Assembly: GCF_020010925.1 (NCBI RefSeq)
Contig: NZ_JAGJBZ010000001.1
Span: 1,860,001-1,924,000 of the forward strand
Direction of reading: 5' to 3'
From: Streptomyces griseiscabiei
GTDB taxonomy: Bacteria; Actinomycetota; Actinomycetes; Streptomycetales; Streptomycetaceae
Length of the DNA stretch: 64,000 nt
The position numbers were made by a program, and so were the translations under genes. This document shows positions 49,035 to 57,764 of this stretch, in pieces. How positions within the stretch are numbered: the stretch's first letter is position 1; the number at the start of each line of letters is the position of its first letter. The notes beneath the pieces were generated by a model. It made no database searches. It was not told where the DNA came from and saw nothing but the letters and a program-made list of their open reading frames with translations.

Positions 49035-51301
49035 GTGGCCCTGCGCGACACCACTCCCCCGAGGCGGCGGGCCCGCCCCGGCGCGGGCCCCGGCTCACCG
49101 TGCCCGCCCCTCCCCTGGCTCCCGAGGAGCGTGCGCGGCTGCTCTCCGGCGCGCACCACGACCCGCACTCCTGCTCGGCGCCCATCCGGTGCCGGGCGGG
49201 ATCGCGGTGCGGCCCTGCGACCGTACGCGCACGCGGTGAGTGTGGTGACCGGCGGCGAGCGCACCTATCTCGCGTCGGAGGGCGACGGTCTGTTCTCGGT
49301 GCTGCTGCCGCTCGACGACACCGTCACCGCCACCACCACAGCCACCGCCACCGCCACCGTCCCGGAGTACACGCTGCTGGTCTCGTACGAGGACTCCGAC
49401 CAGGAGGTCCATGACCCGTACCGCTTCCTGCCCGCGCTCGGGGAGCTGGATCTGCATCTGATCCGTGAGGGCGGCACGAGCAGCTGTGGAAGGCGCTCGG
49501 GTCGGAGCCGATGACGCACCAGGGGTGACCGGTACCCGGTTCGCGGTGTGGGCGCCGAACGCGCGGGGGTACGGGTCGTCGGGGACTTCGCCTCCTGGAA
49601 CGGGACGGCTTTCCCGATGCGGTCCCTCGGCTCGTCCGGCGTCTGGGAGCTGTTCCTGCCGGGGGTGGGCGAGGGCGCCCACTACAAGTACGAGATCGTC
49701 TCGCGCCACGGCCACCGGCTGCTCAAGGCCGACCCGATGGCCCGCCGGGCGGAGGTGCCGCCCGCGACGGCGTCCGTCGTGCACGTCTCGCACTACGCGT
49801 GGTCGGACGAGGAGTGGATGGCGCGGCGCGGGGACACTCCGGTGCACGAGGCGCCGTTCTCCGTCTACGAGGTCCATCTTCCGTCCTGGCGACCTGGCCT
49901 GACGTATCGTCAACTCGCCGATGTGCTCCCGGAGTACGTCTCCGACCTCGGCTTCACCCATGTCGAGTTGATGCCGGTCGCACAGCATCCGTTCAGCGGC
50001 TCCTGGGGCTATCAGGTCACCGGCTTCTACGCGCCGGCCGCCCGCCTCGGCACCCCCGACGACTTCAAGTACCTCGTCGACGCCCTGCACCGGGCCGGGG
50101 TCGGGGTGATCGTGGACTGGGTGCCCGCGCACTTCCCCAAGGACGACTGGGCGCTCGGGCGCTTCGACGGGGAGCCGCTGTACGAGCCCGGGGACAGCCG
50201 GCGGGCCGAGCATCCGGACTGGGGGACGTACGAGTTCGACTTCGGGCGGGTCGAGGTGCGCAACTTCCTGGTGGCGAACGCGGTGTACTGGTGCGAGGAG
50301 TACCACATCGACGGGCTGCGGGTGGATGCCGTGGCGTCGATGCTGTACCTCGACTACTCACGGGACTCCGGGCAGTGGTCGCCCAATGTGTTCGGCGGGC
50401 GGGAGGACCTGGACGCGGTCGCGTTCCTCCAGGAGATGAACGCGACCGTGTACCGGCGGGTGCCGGGGTGGTCACCATCGCGGAGGAGTCCACGGCCTGG
50501 GACGGGGTGACCCGGCCGACGGACGGCGGGGGGCTGGGGTTCGGGCTGAAGTGGAACATGGGGTGGATGCACGACTCGTTGCAGTACATGGAGCATGAGC
50601 CGGTGCACCGCAGGTACCACCACGACGAGATGACCTTCTCGATGGTGTACGCGTACAGCGAGAACTACGTCCTGCCCATCTCCCACGACGAGGTCGTGCA
50701 CGGGAAGCGGGCGTTGGTGTCCAAGATGCCGGGTGACTGGTGGCAGCGGCGGGCGAACCACCGTGCGTATCTGGGGTTCATGTGGGCCCATCCCGGTAAG
50801 CAACTCCTCTTCATGGGGCAGGAGTTCGCGCAGGGTGGTGAGTGGTCGGAGCCGGACGGGCCCCACTGGTGGCTGCTCGATCCCGGGTACGGGGCCGAGG
50901 CCGACCACCGTGGGGTGCGGGATCTCGTCCGCGACCTCAACGACGTCTACCGCCGTACGCCTTCCCTCTGGCAGCGGGACACGGATCCGGCCGGGTTCCA
51001 GTGGGTGTGCGGGGACGCCGCCGAGGACAACGTGTTCGCGTTTCTGCGGTTCGACGGGGAGGGGGTGCCGTTGCTGGCCGTCTCCAACTTCAGTCCGGTG
51101 GTGCGGGAGGGGTATCGCCTGGGGTGCCGGACGGTGTCGCTGCGTGGGTGAGGTGCTGAACACGGATGCGGGGGTCTATGGGGGTGGTGGGGTGACCAAC
51201 CCCGGTCCCGTCGAACGCGAGACGCTCGCCTGGCACGGGCGGGCGGGGAGTGTTCGGGTCACCTGCCGCCCCTGTCCACGATCTGGTTCCGCCCTGCCTA
51301 G
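49035..51301 (+). pseudogene. glgB: 1,4-alpha-glucan branching enzyme GlgB (ten apparent frameshifts)
   Basis: Branching enzyme (GH13_9) creating alpha-1,6 links in glycogen. Order: actinobacterial N-terminal domain (LAPEERARLLSGAHHDPH), CBM48 ([22 protein letters not shown]), barrel with [17 protein letters not shown] (nucleophile), TIAEESTAW (acid/base) and [10 protein letters not shown], then a C-terminal all-beta domain. One G or C is missing near 49060, 49170, 49212, 49471, 49525, 49569, 50468, 51124, 51150 and 51263. Repair gives 758 residues ending at TAG 51299-51301. Unrepaired, the last frame ends at 51151. GTG start lies four bases after mak. Copy 2 of the long inverted repeat follows directly. 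Confidence 0.82.
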
Positions 51302-51318
51302 GTGGGGGGTGGGTTGGG

Positions 51319-51480
51319 TGCGTTGTCGGGTGCGGGTCCGGTGGGGGCTGGTCGCGCAGTTCCCCGCGCCCTGAAAGCAGGGGCTGCGCCCCGTGCTTTT
51401 CAGGCCCGCAGGGGCCTGGTCTTTCAGGGGCGCGGGGAACGGCGCGAGAAGCCCCACCGGGCCCGCACCCGACAACGCGC
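51319..51480 (+). repeat. Long inverted-repeat element, copy 2
   Basis: Left arm about 51319-51377 (TGCGTTGTCGGGTGCGG..., GCGCAGTTCCCCGCGCC) is complementary with few mismatches to 51421-51480. The centre has two small hairpins, one around GGGGCTGCGCCCC and one formed by CAGGCCC/GGGCCTG. The element begins 18 bases past the glgB stop. Read along its upstream gene it has the same order of arms and hairpins as copy 1 read along asparaginase, although the two are inverted in the window. Confidence 0.85.
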
Positions 51481-51535
51481 CCCCTGCCGCCACGACCGGT
51501 CAGGATCGGAGAAGCCGCGCGGCGGCGTCGCCGCC

Positions 51536-51541
51536 TAGCGT
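51536..51541 (+). promoter_or_regulatory. Candidate -10 element for the small VOC gene
   Basis: TAGCGT at 51536-51541 is about 60 bases before the ATG at 51600. No convincing -35 box is present. Confidence 0.3.
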
Positions 51542-51599
51542 GGAGCGCAGGTCGTAGGGACCGGGAACGAGTACCAGAACGAGCACGGAGGAGTACGTC

Positions 51600-51953
51600 A
51601 TGACCGCTGGGATGCAGACCGTCATCTACCCCGTCAAGGACCTCGCCGGGGCGAAGGCCCTGTTCGCCGCGCTGCTGGAGGTCGAGCCGTACGCGGACAC
51701 CCCGTACTACGTCGGTTTCAAGGACGCGGGCCAGGACGTGGGCCTGGACCCGAACGGGCACGCGAAGGGAATGACGGGCCCGGTGCCGTACTGGCATGTG
51801 ACCGACATCCGGTCGAGGCTCGCGGCCCTGCTCGGCGCGGGCGCGGAGACCCTGGAGGACGTCCACGACGTGGGCGGCGGCCGGCTCATCGCCTCGGTGA
51901 AGGACACGGACGGGAACCTGATCGGGCTCATGGAGGACACCGCCGCGGAGTAG
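51600..51953 (+). CDS. Single-domain VOC family protein
   Basis: Glyoxalase/bleomycin-resistance-fold protein of 117 residues. It starts MQTVIYPVKDLAGAKALFAALL after a 4-residue lead and ends with the VOC metal-region pattern IASVKDTDGNLIGLMED. Single-module VOC proteins act as dimers, as isomerases, dioxygenases or drug-sequestering proteins. GGAGGAG lies about 12 bases upstream. The MarR gene begins 72 bases downstream on the same strand and may control it. Confidence 0.82.
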   Translation: MTAGMQTVIYPVKDLAGAKALFAALLEVEPYADTPYYVGFKDAGQDVGLDPNGHAKGMTGPVPYWHVTDIRSRLAALLGAGAETLEDVHDVGGGRLIASVKDTDGNLIGLMEDTAAE

Positions 51954-51981
51954 CGCGCCGCCGGTGGATGCGCCCGCAGTA

Positions 51982-51995
51982 GTTGCACGCACAAC
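51982..51995. promoter_or_regulatory. Candidate MarR operator
   Basis: GTTGCACGCACAAC is an imperfect palindrome with GTTG/CAAC arms, of the size MarR dimers bind, ending 18 bases before the proposed -10 (TACCGT) of the marR gene. Confidence 0.35.
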
Positions 51996-52013
51996 GATCG
52001 TCCGGCCCTCTGT

Positions 52014-52019
52014 TACCGT
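52014..52019 (+). promoter_or_regulatory. Candidate -10 element of a leaderless marR transcript
   Basis: TACCGT ends 6 bases before the ATG at 52026; no ribosome binding site is visible. Confidence 0.4.
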
Positions 52020-52025
52020 GCACAT

Positions 52026-52427
52026 ATGGCAGCGAACACGGCCGGGGTCCGGCTGGAGGACCAGTGGCGGGACATCCTGTCCGTGCACGCCCGCACGATG
52101 TGCGAGATCGACCGTGCGCTGCATCCGCACGGCCTCGGCGCCAGCGACTTCGAGGTGCTCGACATCCTCGTCTCGGGCATGGCGGCGGCCACGGCCGCCG
52201 GGGATCTGTGCCGGGTGCAGAACATCGCGGAGAAGGTCCACCTCAGCCAGAGCGCGCTGTCCCGGCTGATCGGCCGCCTGGAGAAGGACGGCCTGGTGGA
52301 GCGGTCCGTCTGCGCGGAGGACCGGCGCGGTGTGTGGGTCACCCTGACGGACAAGGGGCGTCGGCTGCACGCCGAGGTGCTGCCGCTCCAGCGTGACGTC
52401 CTGGCCCGCATGCTCCAGCAGGGCTGA
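52026..52427 (+). CDS. MarR family transcriptional regulator
   Basis: Winged helix-turn-helix regulator of 133 residues, a normal MarR length. DNA-recognition helix VHLSQSALSRLIGRLEKDGLVER lies at about residues 75-97 and the wing SVCAEDRRGVWVTLTDKGRR follows. The N-terminal helix with RALHPHGLGASDFEVLDIL is the dimer and ligand region. Preceded by a palindrome that may be its own operator and by the VOC gene it may regulate. Confidence 0.88.
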   Translation: MAANTAGVRLEDQWRDILSVHARTMCEIDRALHPHGLGASDFEVLDILVSGMAAATAAGDLCRVQNIAEKVHLSQSALSRLIGRLEKDGLVERSVCAEDRRGVWVTLTDKGRRLHAEVLPLQRDVLARMLQQG

Positions 52428-52451
52428 CCGCACCCACCCGCGCTCAAGCGT

Positions 52452-52886
52452 TCAGATGCCCTGTCCTCCCAGGAGGGTGCCCACATCATGGGCGTCGAGG
52501 GTGAGACCGTGCGGGGAGCCGGCGTCGATGGTGAGGGAGAGATCGGCGTCGGCGGGCCACTGGGACGCGAGGGCGCCCAGCGGGACCACGCGGTAGCGCG
52601 ACACGTACGGCAGGAGTTCGGCCATCGCGGGTTCCGAGGTGAACACCGGCACGATCTGTTCGCCGCCCGGCTGCTCCAGGACGGGCAGCGCCACGGCCGT
52701 CGGATCGCTCACGGCGGCCTCGTCGGCGTCGTCCGGCACCGGAATCAGCACCTCGCTGTCGGCGAGCGTGTGCAGCGCGGCCGTGTCATGGGTGTCGAAG
52801 GCGAGCACGGTCAGTGCGCGCTGGGCCGGTGAGACGGCCTGGGGCGCGTGGTGGCCGTTGGAGTGACCGTTCGAGGATATGTCCAT
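52452..52886 (-). CDS. SseB family protein
   Basis: Protein of 144 residues whose core RALTVLAFDTHDTAALHTLADSEVLIPVP (about residues 25-53) and PVFTSEPAMAELLPY (about 88-102) match the SseB N-terminal domain. That name comes from a type III secretion chaperone of Salmonella, but in Streptomyces these are general cytosolic proteins of unknown role. The start is uncertain: I took the ATG at 52886; the frame is open to 52991. Followed at 25 bases by the convergent MarR gene. Confidence 0.7.
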   Translation of the reverse strand: MDISSNGHSNGHHAPQAVSPAQRALTVLAFDTHDTAALHTLADSEVLIPVPDDADEAAVSDPTAVALPVLEQPGGEQIVPVFTSEPAMAELLPYVSRYRVVPLGALASQWPADADLSLTIDAGSPHGLTLDAHDVGTLLGGQGI

Positions 52887-53025
52887 GGAAGATCCCAGGT
52901 AGTGATGGAAAAGGCCGCCCGGGACGGCGTCCGTCCCGGGCGCGACGCCCCTCGCGTACCCGACAGGGACGCGGGCATTCCTCTTCGTCACCTCAGGTAC
53001 GGCCAGTCACCGCGGGTACGGGCCG

Positions 53026-56016
53026 TCACTTCAGGTAGGGGCCGTCGGTGCCGATCCTGCCGGGGCCGTCGAGGACGTACACCCGCAGGTTGCCCTTGCC
53101 GGGGGCGCCGACCGCCAGGGTGCCGTTGGAGACGGTCCTCACGTCGCCGGTGACGGCGTCCCGGTAGGTGCCGTTCGGGACGCCGGTGAAGGTGGCGGCG
53201 CCGGTGACGGTGACCAGGGCGAAGCTGTCGGTCGATCCGCTGGTGTACCGGCGTTTGAAGGCCATCTGTCCGCTGATGCCCTCGGTGGAGTACTGGCCCG
53301 TCTGCAGCGCGGGGATCGCCCGCCGGATCTGGTTGAGCCGTTGCAGGTGCTTGACCAGCGGCTGGGCCAGGGTGGTGGCGACCTGGCCGCTCGCCGAGTC
53401 GGCCTTGCCGAACTCGGAGGCCGTGACCGATCCGGCGAGATGGTCGCCGTAGTAGGCCCTTCCTGTGCCGGCCAGCGCGCAGGTCGGCCCGCAGTCGATC
53501 TTCTGGCCCTTCTGGAACTCGATCTCGGAGCCGTAGTAGAGGGTCGGGATGCCGCGGAAGGTCCACATCAGGGACATGTTCTCGGCCCAGGCGTCGGTGC
53601 CCCCGCTGTAGCGGTTGCTCGACTTGTTGGGACCGTAGTCGTGGCTGTCGACGTAGACGACGTTGTACGTGGCGTCGTTGACGCTGTCGTCGGAGTCCTT
53701 GCCGTTGCCGAAGGCGTTCTGCGCGTCGCCGAAGTTCATGTGCATGCGCATGTCGATGATGTTCATGCCGGAGAACCGGCTGTGATCGGGCGTGTGGTAG
53801 CTGTTGCCGTTCAGGAAGGCGTTGGTGGAGGTCGGCTGGTTGCCCGTGCCGAGGTTGTTCTCGTGGTCGAACTGTTCGAGGGCCGCCTTCTCGTCGTCGG
53901 CGCTGTACTCCTTGCGTTCCTTCCAGGTGTAGAACTGCGCGGAGTGGTTGACCGAGCCACGGTTCCACTTGTCGTTGACGAAGGCCGCGACCTCGCCGAA
54001 GACGAAGAAGTTCTTCGCCGCCTCCGCGCCGAACTTCTGGGTGACGCGTTCCTGGATGGCGGGCAGGAAGCGGCGGTTCCAGGTGACGCGCGGGATGTGG
54101 ACGGCCGTGTCGACCCGGAAACCGTCGACGCCCATGTCGATGTACTTGTTGTACGCGGCGATCAGATAGTTCTGCACGGTGGTGTTCTCGGTGTTGAAGT
54201 CCGCGAGGTCCTCGTGCAGCCAGCAGGAACGGGCGTCCTCGCCCTCCCAGTTCCCGATCCAGCACCGGTGGTAGTACGCCTTGGGGAACATGCCCGACGT
54301 GGGGCTCGGCCACTGGCAGTTGTAGAGGGTGTAGCCCTCGGCGCTCTTGCCGCCCGTGGGCTTGCCCCAGTTGACGCAGGTGTTGCCGGTCGGCTCGGCC
54401 GTGGACCACAGGTCGCCGTTGTAGTACGACTTCCCGGACTTGGGCTCGACGGTGAGGCCGTCGTACTCGAAGCCCTCGGCGCGCTCGTCGTAGTACCAGC
54501 TCCACTGGGAGTCGCGGACGCCGTACACGGTGGGGGTGAACAGGCCCTTGGCGCCCCAGCGGGAGCTGTGGTTGTAGACGACGTCCTGGTAGATCTTCAT
54601 GCCCTTGGCGTGGGCCGCGTCGATCAGGTCCTGGTAGCTCGCGCCGGCCGATTCCAGGCGCGGGTCCACCTTGTAGAAGTCGTAGCCGTGATAGCCGTGG
54701 TAGTCGTAGTCGGAACGGTTCAGGACCACCGGGGTGATCCACACGGCCGAGAAGCCGAGGGCCTTGATGTAGTCGAGCCGTTCGACCAGGCCCTTGAAGT
54801 CGCCCCGGAACATGGGATCGCCGTTCGCCGCGTTGCCGGATTCGGTGTGCTGGCTGCCGCCCCGGTTGTTGCCCGGGTCGCCGTCGAAGAAGCGGGCGGT
54901 GAGGACGAAGTAGACGGGGTCCTTGCGGGGGTCGGTGCCGAGCGGGGTGCCGGTGGTGGGTTCGGGGGCCTTCGCCCCGGTGGTCGCCGTGGCCGCGGCG
55001 GAGGCGGGCGAGGTGTTGCCGGCGGCGTCCACCGCCTTCACCGTGTACGTGTAGGTGGTCCGCTCCTCCAGTCCCGTGTCGGAGAGGACCGTCGAGCCGG
55101 TGTCGGTGACGGTCGTGCCCTTGGTGCCGCCGGTGCGGGTGACCTGGTACCTGGTGACGCCCTTGTCGTCGGTGGCGGCATCCCAGCCGAGCACGATCGA
55201 GGTGTGGGTGGCCGTGGCGGTGACCTTGGTGGGCGCGGTCGGCGCCTGGGTGTCGGGCGCCTGCGCCGCGCAGGGGTCGGTGGCGTCCCGGGTGACCGTG
55301 CGGTCCTTCACCGTGGTGGTGCCGGTCGGGATCGTGTAGTCGGCGCTGTTGTTGTTGTCCCAGACGCCGTTGCCGTTGTTGAAGGCGGCCTTGAGGGAGG
55401 TGGCGGTGCCGAGGTCGAGGGTCCTCTTCCACCAGCCGGTGCAGGCGGATTCCATGCCTACGCCGGGTGCGGTCGTCCAGGAGCCGCCGGCGGGCTGGTA
55501 GTGGATGTTGGCGGTGGTCCAGCCGGTCGCGGCGGTCGAGTAGTAGACGGTGGCCTTGTTGCCCTCGACGGGACCGGTGCCGGCGCAGGGGTCGCTGTGG
55601 GCGATGACGCCGTCCTTGACGGTGATGTTCCCCGTGCCGAGCGCGTAGTTCGCGCCGCCGTTGTTGTCCCAGGTGCCGGAGCCGTTGTTGAAGGTGGCCT
55701 TCAGACCGGTGGCCGTGCCGAGGTCGACGGTCCTCTTCACCCAGTCCGTGCAGGCGGCCTCCATCGCCGTGCCCGGGACCGTGGTCCAGGAGCCGCCGTC
55801 CGGGGCGTAGTGGAGGTAGGTGGAGGCCCAGTTCCTGGTCTTCGTGTAGTAGAAGACGGTCGCCGTGTTCGCCTCGGCGGCGACCGGCCCCACGGGGGCG
55901 GAGGGTGCCGCCGGGACCGTGGCGAGCGCTCCGAGCAGGCCGGTCGCCACCACGAAGGACGCGAACGGGCGCCGTCGTGGTCGCCAGGGGGATGCGGATC
56001 TCATGGTTCGCCTCAT
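53026..56016 (-). CDS. Secreted multidomain alpha-amylase with two CBM25 modules
   Basis: Exported starch-degrading enzyme of 996 residues. A signal peptide (about 1-46) is followed by two similar CBM25 starch-binding modules (about 50-140 and 150-245; each with a T/N-I/Y-HYxPxGGSWTT core), a fibronectin III domain (about 258-345), the GH13 catalytic domain (about 360-920) and a C-terminal beta domain. Nucleophile Asp in GFRVDTAVH near 635, acid/base Glu in FVFGEVAAF near 673, third Asp in DSHDYGP near 792. ATG at 56016 follows GGAG by 7 bases. Paired CTTGCAG heptamers upstream suggest MalR control. Confidence 0.92.
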   Translation of the reverse strand: MRRTMRSASPWRPRRRPFASFVVATGLLGALATVPAAPSAPVGPVAAEANTATVFYYTKTRNWASTYLHYAPDGGSWTTVPGTAMEAACTDWVKRTVDLGTATGLKATFNNGSGTWDNNGGANYALGTGNITVKDGVIAHSDPCAGTGPVEGNKATVYYSTAATGWTTANIHYQPAGGSWTTAPGVGMESACTGWWKRTLDLGTATSLKAAFNNGNGVWDNNNSADYTIPTGTTTVKDRTVTRDATDPCAAQAPDTQAPTAPTKVTATATHTSIVLGWDAATDDKGVTRYQVTRTGGTKGTTVTDTGSTVLSDTGLEERTTYTYTVKAVDAAGNTSPASAAATATTGAKAPEPTTGTPLGTDPRKDPVYFVLTARFFDGDPGNNRGGSQHTESGNAANGDPMFRGDFKGLVERLDYIKALGFSAVWITPVVLNRSDYDYHGYHGYDFYKVDPRLESAGASYQDLIDAAHAKGMKIYQDVVYNHSSRWGAKGLFTPTVYGVRDSQWSWYYDERAEGFEYDGLTVEPKSGKSYYNGDLWSTAEPTGNTCVNWGKPTGGKSAEGYTLYNCQWPSPTSGMFPKAYYHRCWIGNWEGEDARSCWLHEDLADFNTENTTVQNYLIAAYNKYIDMGVDGFRVDTAVHIPRVTWNRRFLPAIQERVTQKFGAEAAKNFFVFGEVAAFVNDKWNRGSVNHSAQFYTWKERKEYSADDEKAALEQFDHENNLGTGNQPTSTNAFLNGNSYHTPDHSRFSGMNIIDMRMHMNFGDAQNAFGNGKDSDDSVNDATYNVVYVDSHDYGPNKSSNRYSGGTDAWAENMSLMWTFRGIPTLYYGSEIEFQKGQKIDCGPTCALAGTGRAYYGDHLAGSVTASEFGKADSASGQVATTLAQPLVKHLQRLNQIRRAIPALQTGQYSTEGISGQMAFKRRYTSGSTDSFALVTVTGAATFTGVPNGTYRDAVTGDVRTVSNGTLAVGAPGKGNLRVYVLDGPGRIGTDGPYLK

Positions 56017-56069
56017 GTGCCGTCTCCAATGCGGGCCGGGAGGTGGGGAGTCGCACTGCACGAGGTGCA

Positions 56070-56108
56070 CTGCAAGAGGAACCGGCAAATTCCTGAAAGC
56101 CCTTGCAG
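56070..56108. promoter_or_regulatory. Inverted CTTGCAG heptamers upstream of the amylase gene
   Basis: CTGCAAG (56070-56076) and CTTGCAG (56102-56108) form an inverted pair 25 bases apart, 54-92 bases upstream of the amylase start. CTTGCAG is, from memory, the repeat recognised by the Streptomyces maltose regulator MalR. GCACTGCA is also repeated directly at 56053-56060 and 56067-56074. Confidence 0.5.
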
Positions 56109-56242
56109 CGCGGAAGCTACAGGGACATGACAGCCACGTAAAGAGATCGCGCGGCGGACGGTTCACCCTCGCCGGAGTACCCCTGGTGAAAACGGACCAG
56201 CAGTGGTGACCCGCGCCCACGCGTCCGGCGGGGCCCTGCGCC

Positions 56243-56248
56243 TAGCGT
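56243..56248 (+). promoter_or_regulatory. Candidate -10 element of a leaderless fucosidase transcript
   Basis: TAGCGT ends 6 bases before the ATG at 56255 with no Shine-Dalgarno sequence in between. Confidence 0.4.
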
Positions 56249-56254
56249 GGCCGT

Positions 56255-57544
56255 ATGACCATGCAACCCTGGTTTCCCGCCGCCAAGCTGGGCATCTTCA
56301 TCCACTACGGCATCTACGCCGTGGACGGAGTGCCGGAGTCCTGGTCCTTCTACTGGGGCGAGGTGACGCACGAGCAGTACATGAAACAACTCGACGGTTT
56401 CACCGCGTCCGCGTACGACCCCGCGGCCTGGGCCGGGTTGTTCGCCCGCGTCGGCGCGAAGTACGCGGTGCTCACCGCCCGCCACCACGACGGCGTCGCC
56501 CTGTGGGACACCGCCCACGGCGAGCTGAGCGTCGCCCGGCGCACCCCGGCGGGCCGGGACCTGATCGCCGGGTACGTCGACGCGCTGCGCGAACAGGGCC
56601 TCAAGGTCGGCCTCTACTACTCGCACTCCGACTGGAACCACCCCGACTACGCGAGTGTCCGCCACCCCGAGATCGACCGGTGGACGGACACCCACCCGGG
56701 CGGCAACGACGCCAACCGCTACTCCCATGCCGCGCCCGGCGAGGAGGACCCGGCGGCCTGGGACCGCTACCTCGCCTACCGGGACGGCCAGGTGAGCGAG
56801 CTGGTCGAGCGGTACCGCCCCGATCTGCTGTGGTTCGACGGCGAGTGGGAGCGCACCGAACAGCAGTGGCGGATCCAGGAGTTGGCGGACCTGATCCTCG
56901 CGGAGAACCCGGACACCGTCCTGAACGCCCGGATGCTCGGCCGCGGCGACTACGCCACCCCGGAGCAGGGAGTACCGCTCGAAGCGCCCTCCGGGCCATG
57001 GGAGTTGTGCCTGACCATCAACGACTCGTGGGGCTTCCAGCACCAGGACGACAACCACAAGTCGGTGCGGCAGCTGGTGCGTTACTTCGCCGAGACGATC
57101 GGCATGGGCGGCAATCTCCTGCTGGACGTCGGGCCGAAGGCGGACGGGACGATCCCCGCCGAGCAGGTGGAGCGGCTGGAGGGTCTCGGGGCGTGGATCG
57201 GACGGCACTCCGACGCCGTGTACGGGACGGTCGCCGGGCTCCCCGCCGGGCACCACTACGGCCCGAGCACCCTCTCCGCCGACCGGCGCACCCTGTATCT
57301 GACCTGCTTCGACGTCCCCCGCGAGTCCGTGGCGGTACGGGGACTGCGCAACCCCGTCAAGAAGGTCACGGTCCTCGGCACCGGCACCGAGCTGGGGCAC
57401 CGGGTGATCGGCGGCCTGGACGCCGTACCCGGGGTGACGTGGATCGACGCCCCCGACGAGGCCGACCTCGACCCGTACGCGACCGTGCTCGCCCTGGAGC
57501 TGGACGGGGAGCTGGACCTCTACCGGGGGTCGGGCCGCGAGTGA
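56255..57544 (+). CDS. Alpha-L-fucosidase (GH29)
   Basis: Cytosolic fucosidase of 429 residues, at the short end for GH29 and lacking a signal peptide. WFPAAKLGIFIHYGIYAVDG opens the barrel, ARHHDGVALWD near residue 75 and the nucleophile Asp in LLWFDGEWE near 194 are diagnostic; NLLLDVGPKADGTIP near 285 ends the catalytic domain, and a small beta domain follows. It would act on imported fucosylated oligosaccharides, but no transporter is adjacent. Divergent from the amylase gene across 238 bases. Confidence 0.9.
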   Translation: MTMQPWFPAAKLGIFIHYGIYAVDGVPESWSFYWGEVTHEQYMKQLDGFTASAYDPAAWAGLFARVGAKYAVLTARHHDGVALWDTAHGELSVARRTPAGRDLIAGYVDALREQGLKVGLYYSHSDWNHPDYASVRHPEIDRWTDTHPGGNDANRYSHAAPGEEDPAAWDRYLAYRDGQVSELVERYRPDLLWFDGEWERTEQQWRIQELADLILAENPDTVLNARMLGRGDYATPEQGVPLEAPSGPWELCLTINDSWGFQHQDDNHKSVRQLVRYFAETIGMGGNLLLDVGPKADGTIPAEQVERLEGLGAWIGRHSDAVYGTVAGLPAGHHYGPSTLSADRRTLYLTCFDVPRESVAVRGLRNPVKKVTVLGTGTELGHRVIGGLDAVPGVTWIDAPDEADLDPYATVLALELDGELDLYRGSGRE

Positions 57545-57764
57545 CGGGGTCCCGTCGGCGGGGCCCAGGGGCGCGGGAGTCCGACGTCGGCGGTGCGCGG
57601 GTGCGCTGGTCAGGGGCGCCCGCTCGGCGCCTGGGCGGGTGCGGGGCCGGGCGGCCGGTCCGCCGGGAGCTACGTACAATCCTCGGGAATCGGCCGGGGG
57701 TTCGCTTTCGGAAGCCCTCGGATCGGCCCGGGACGGCCCGGGGCCGGCTTCAGGGGGAATCGCA

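Noticed and set aside
52452..52886. Type III secretion component (from the family name SseB)
   Set aside because: No other secretion gene is nearby, and the SseB N-terminal domain is widespread in actinomycetes that lack type III secretion.
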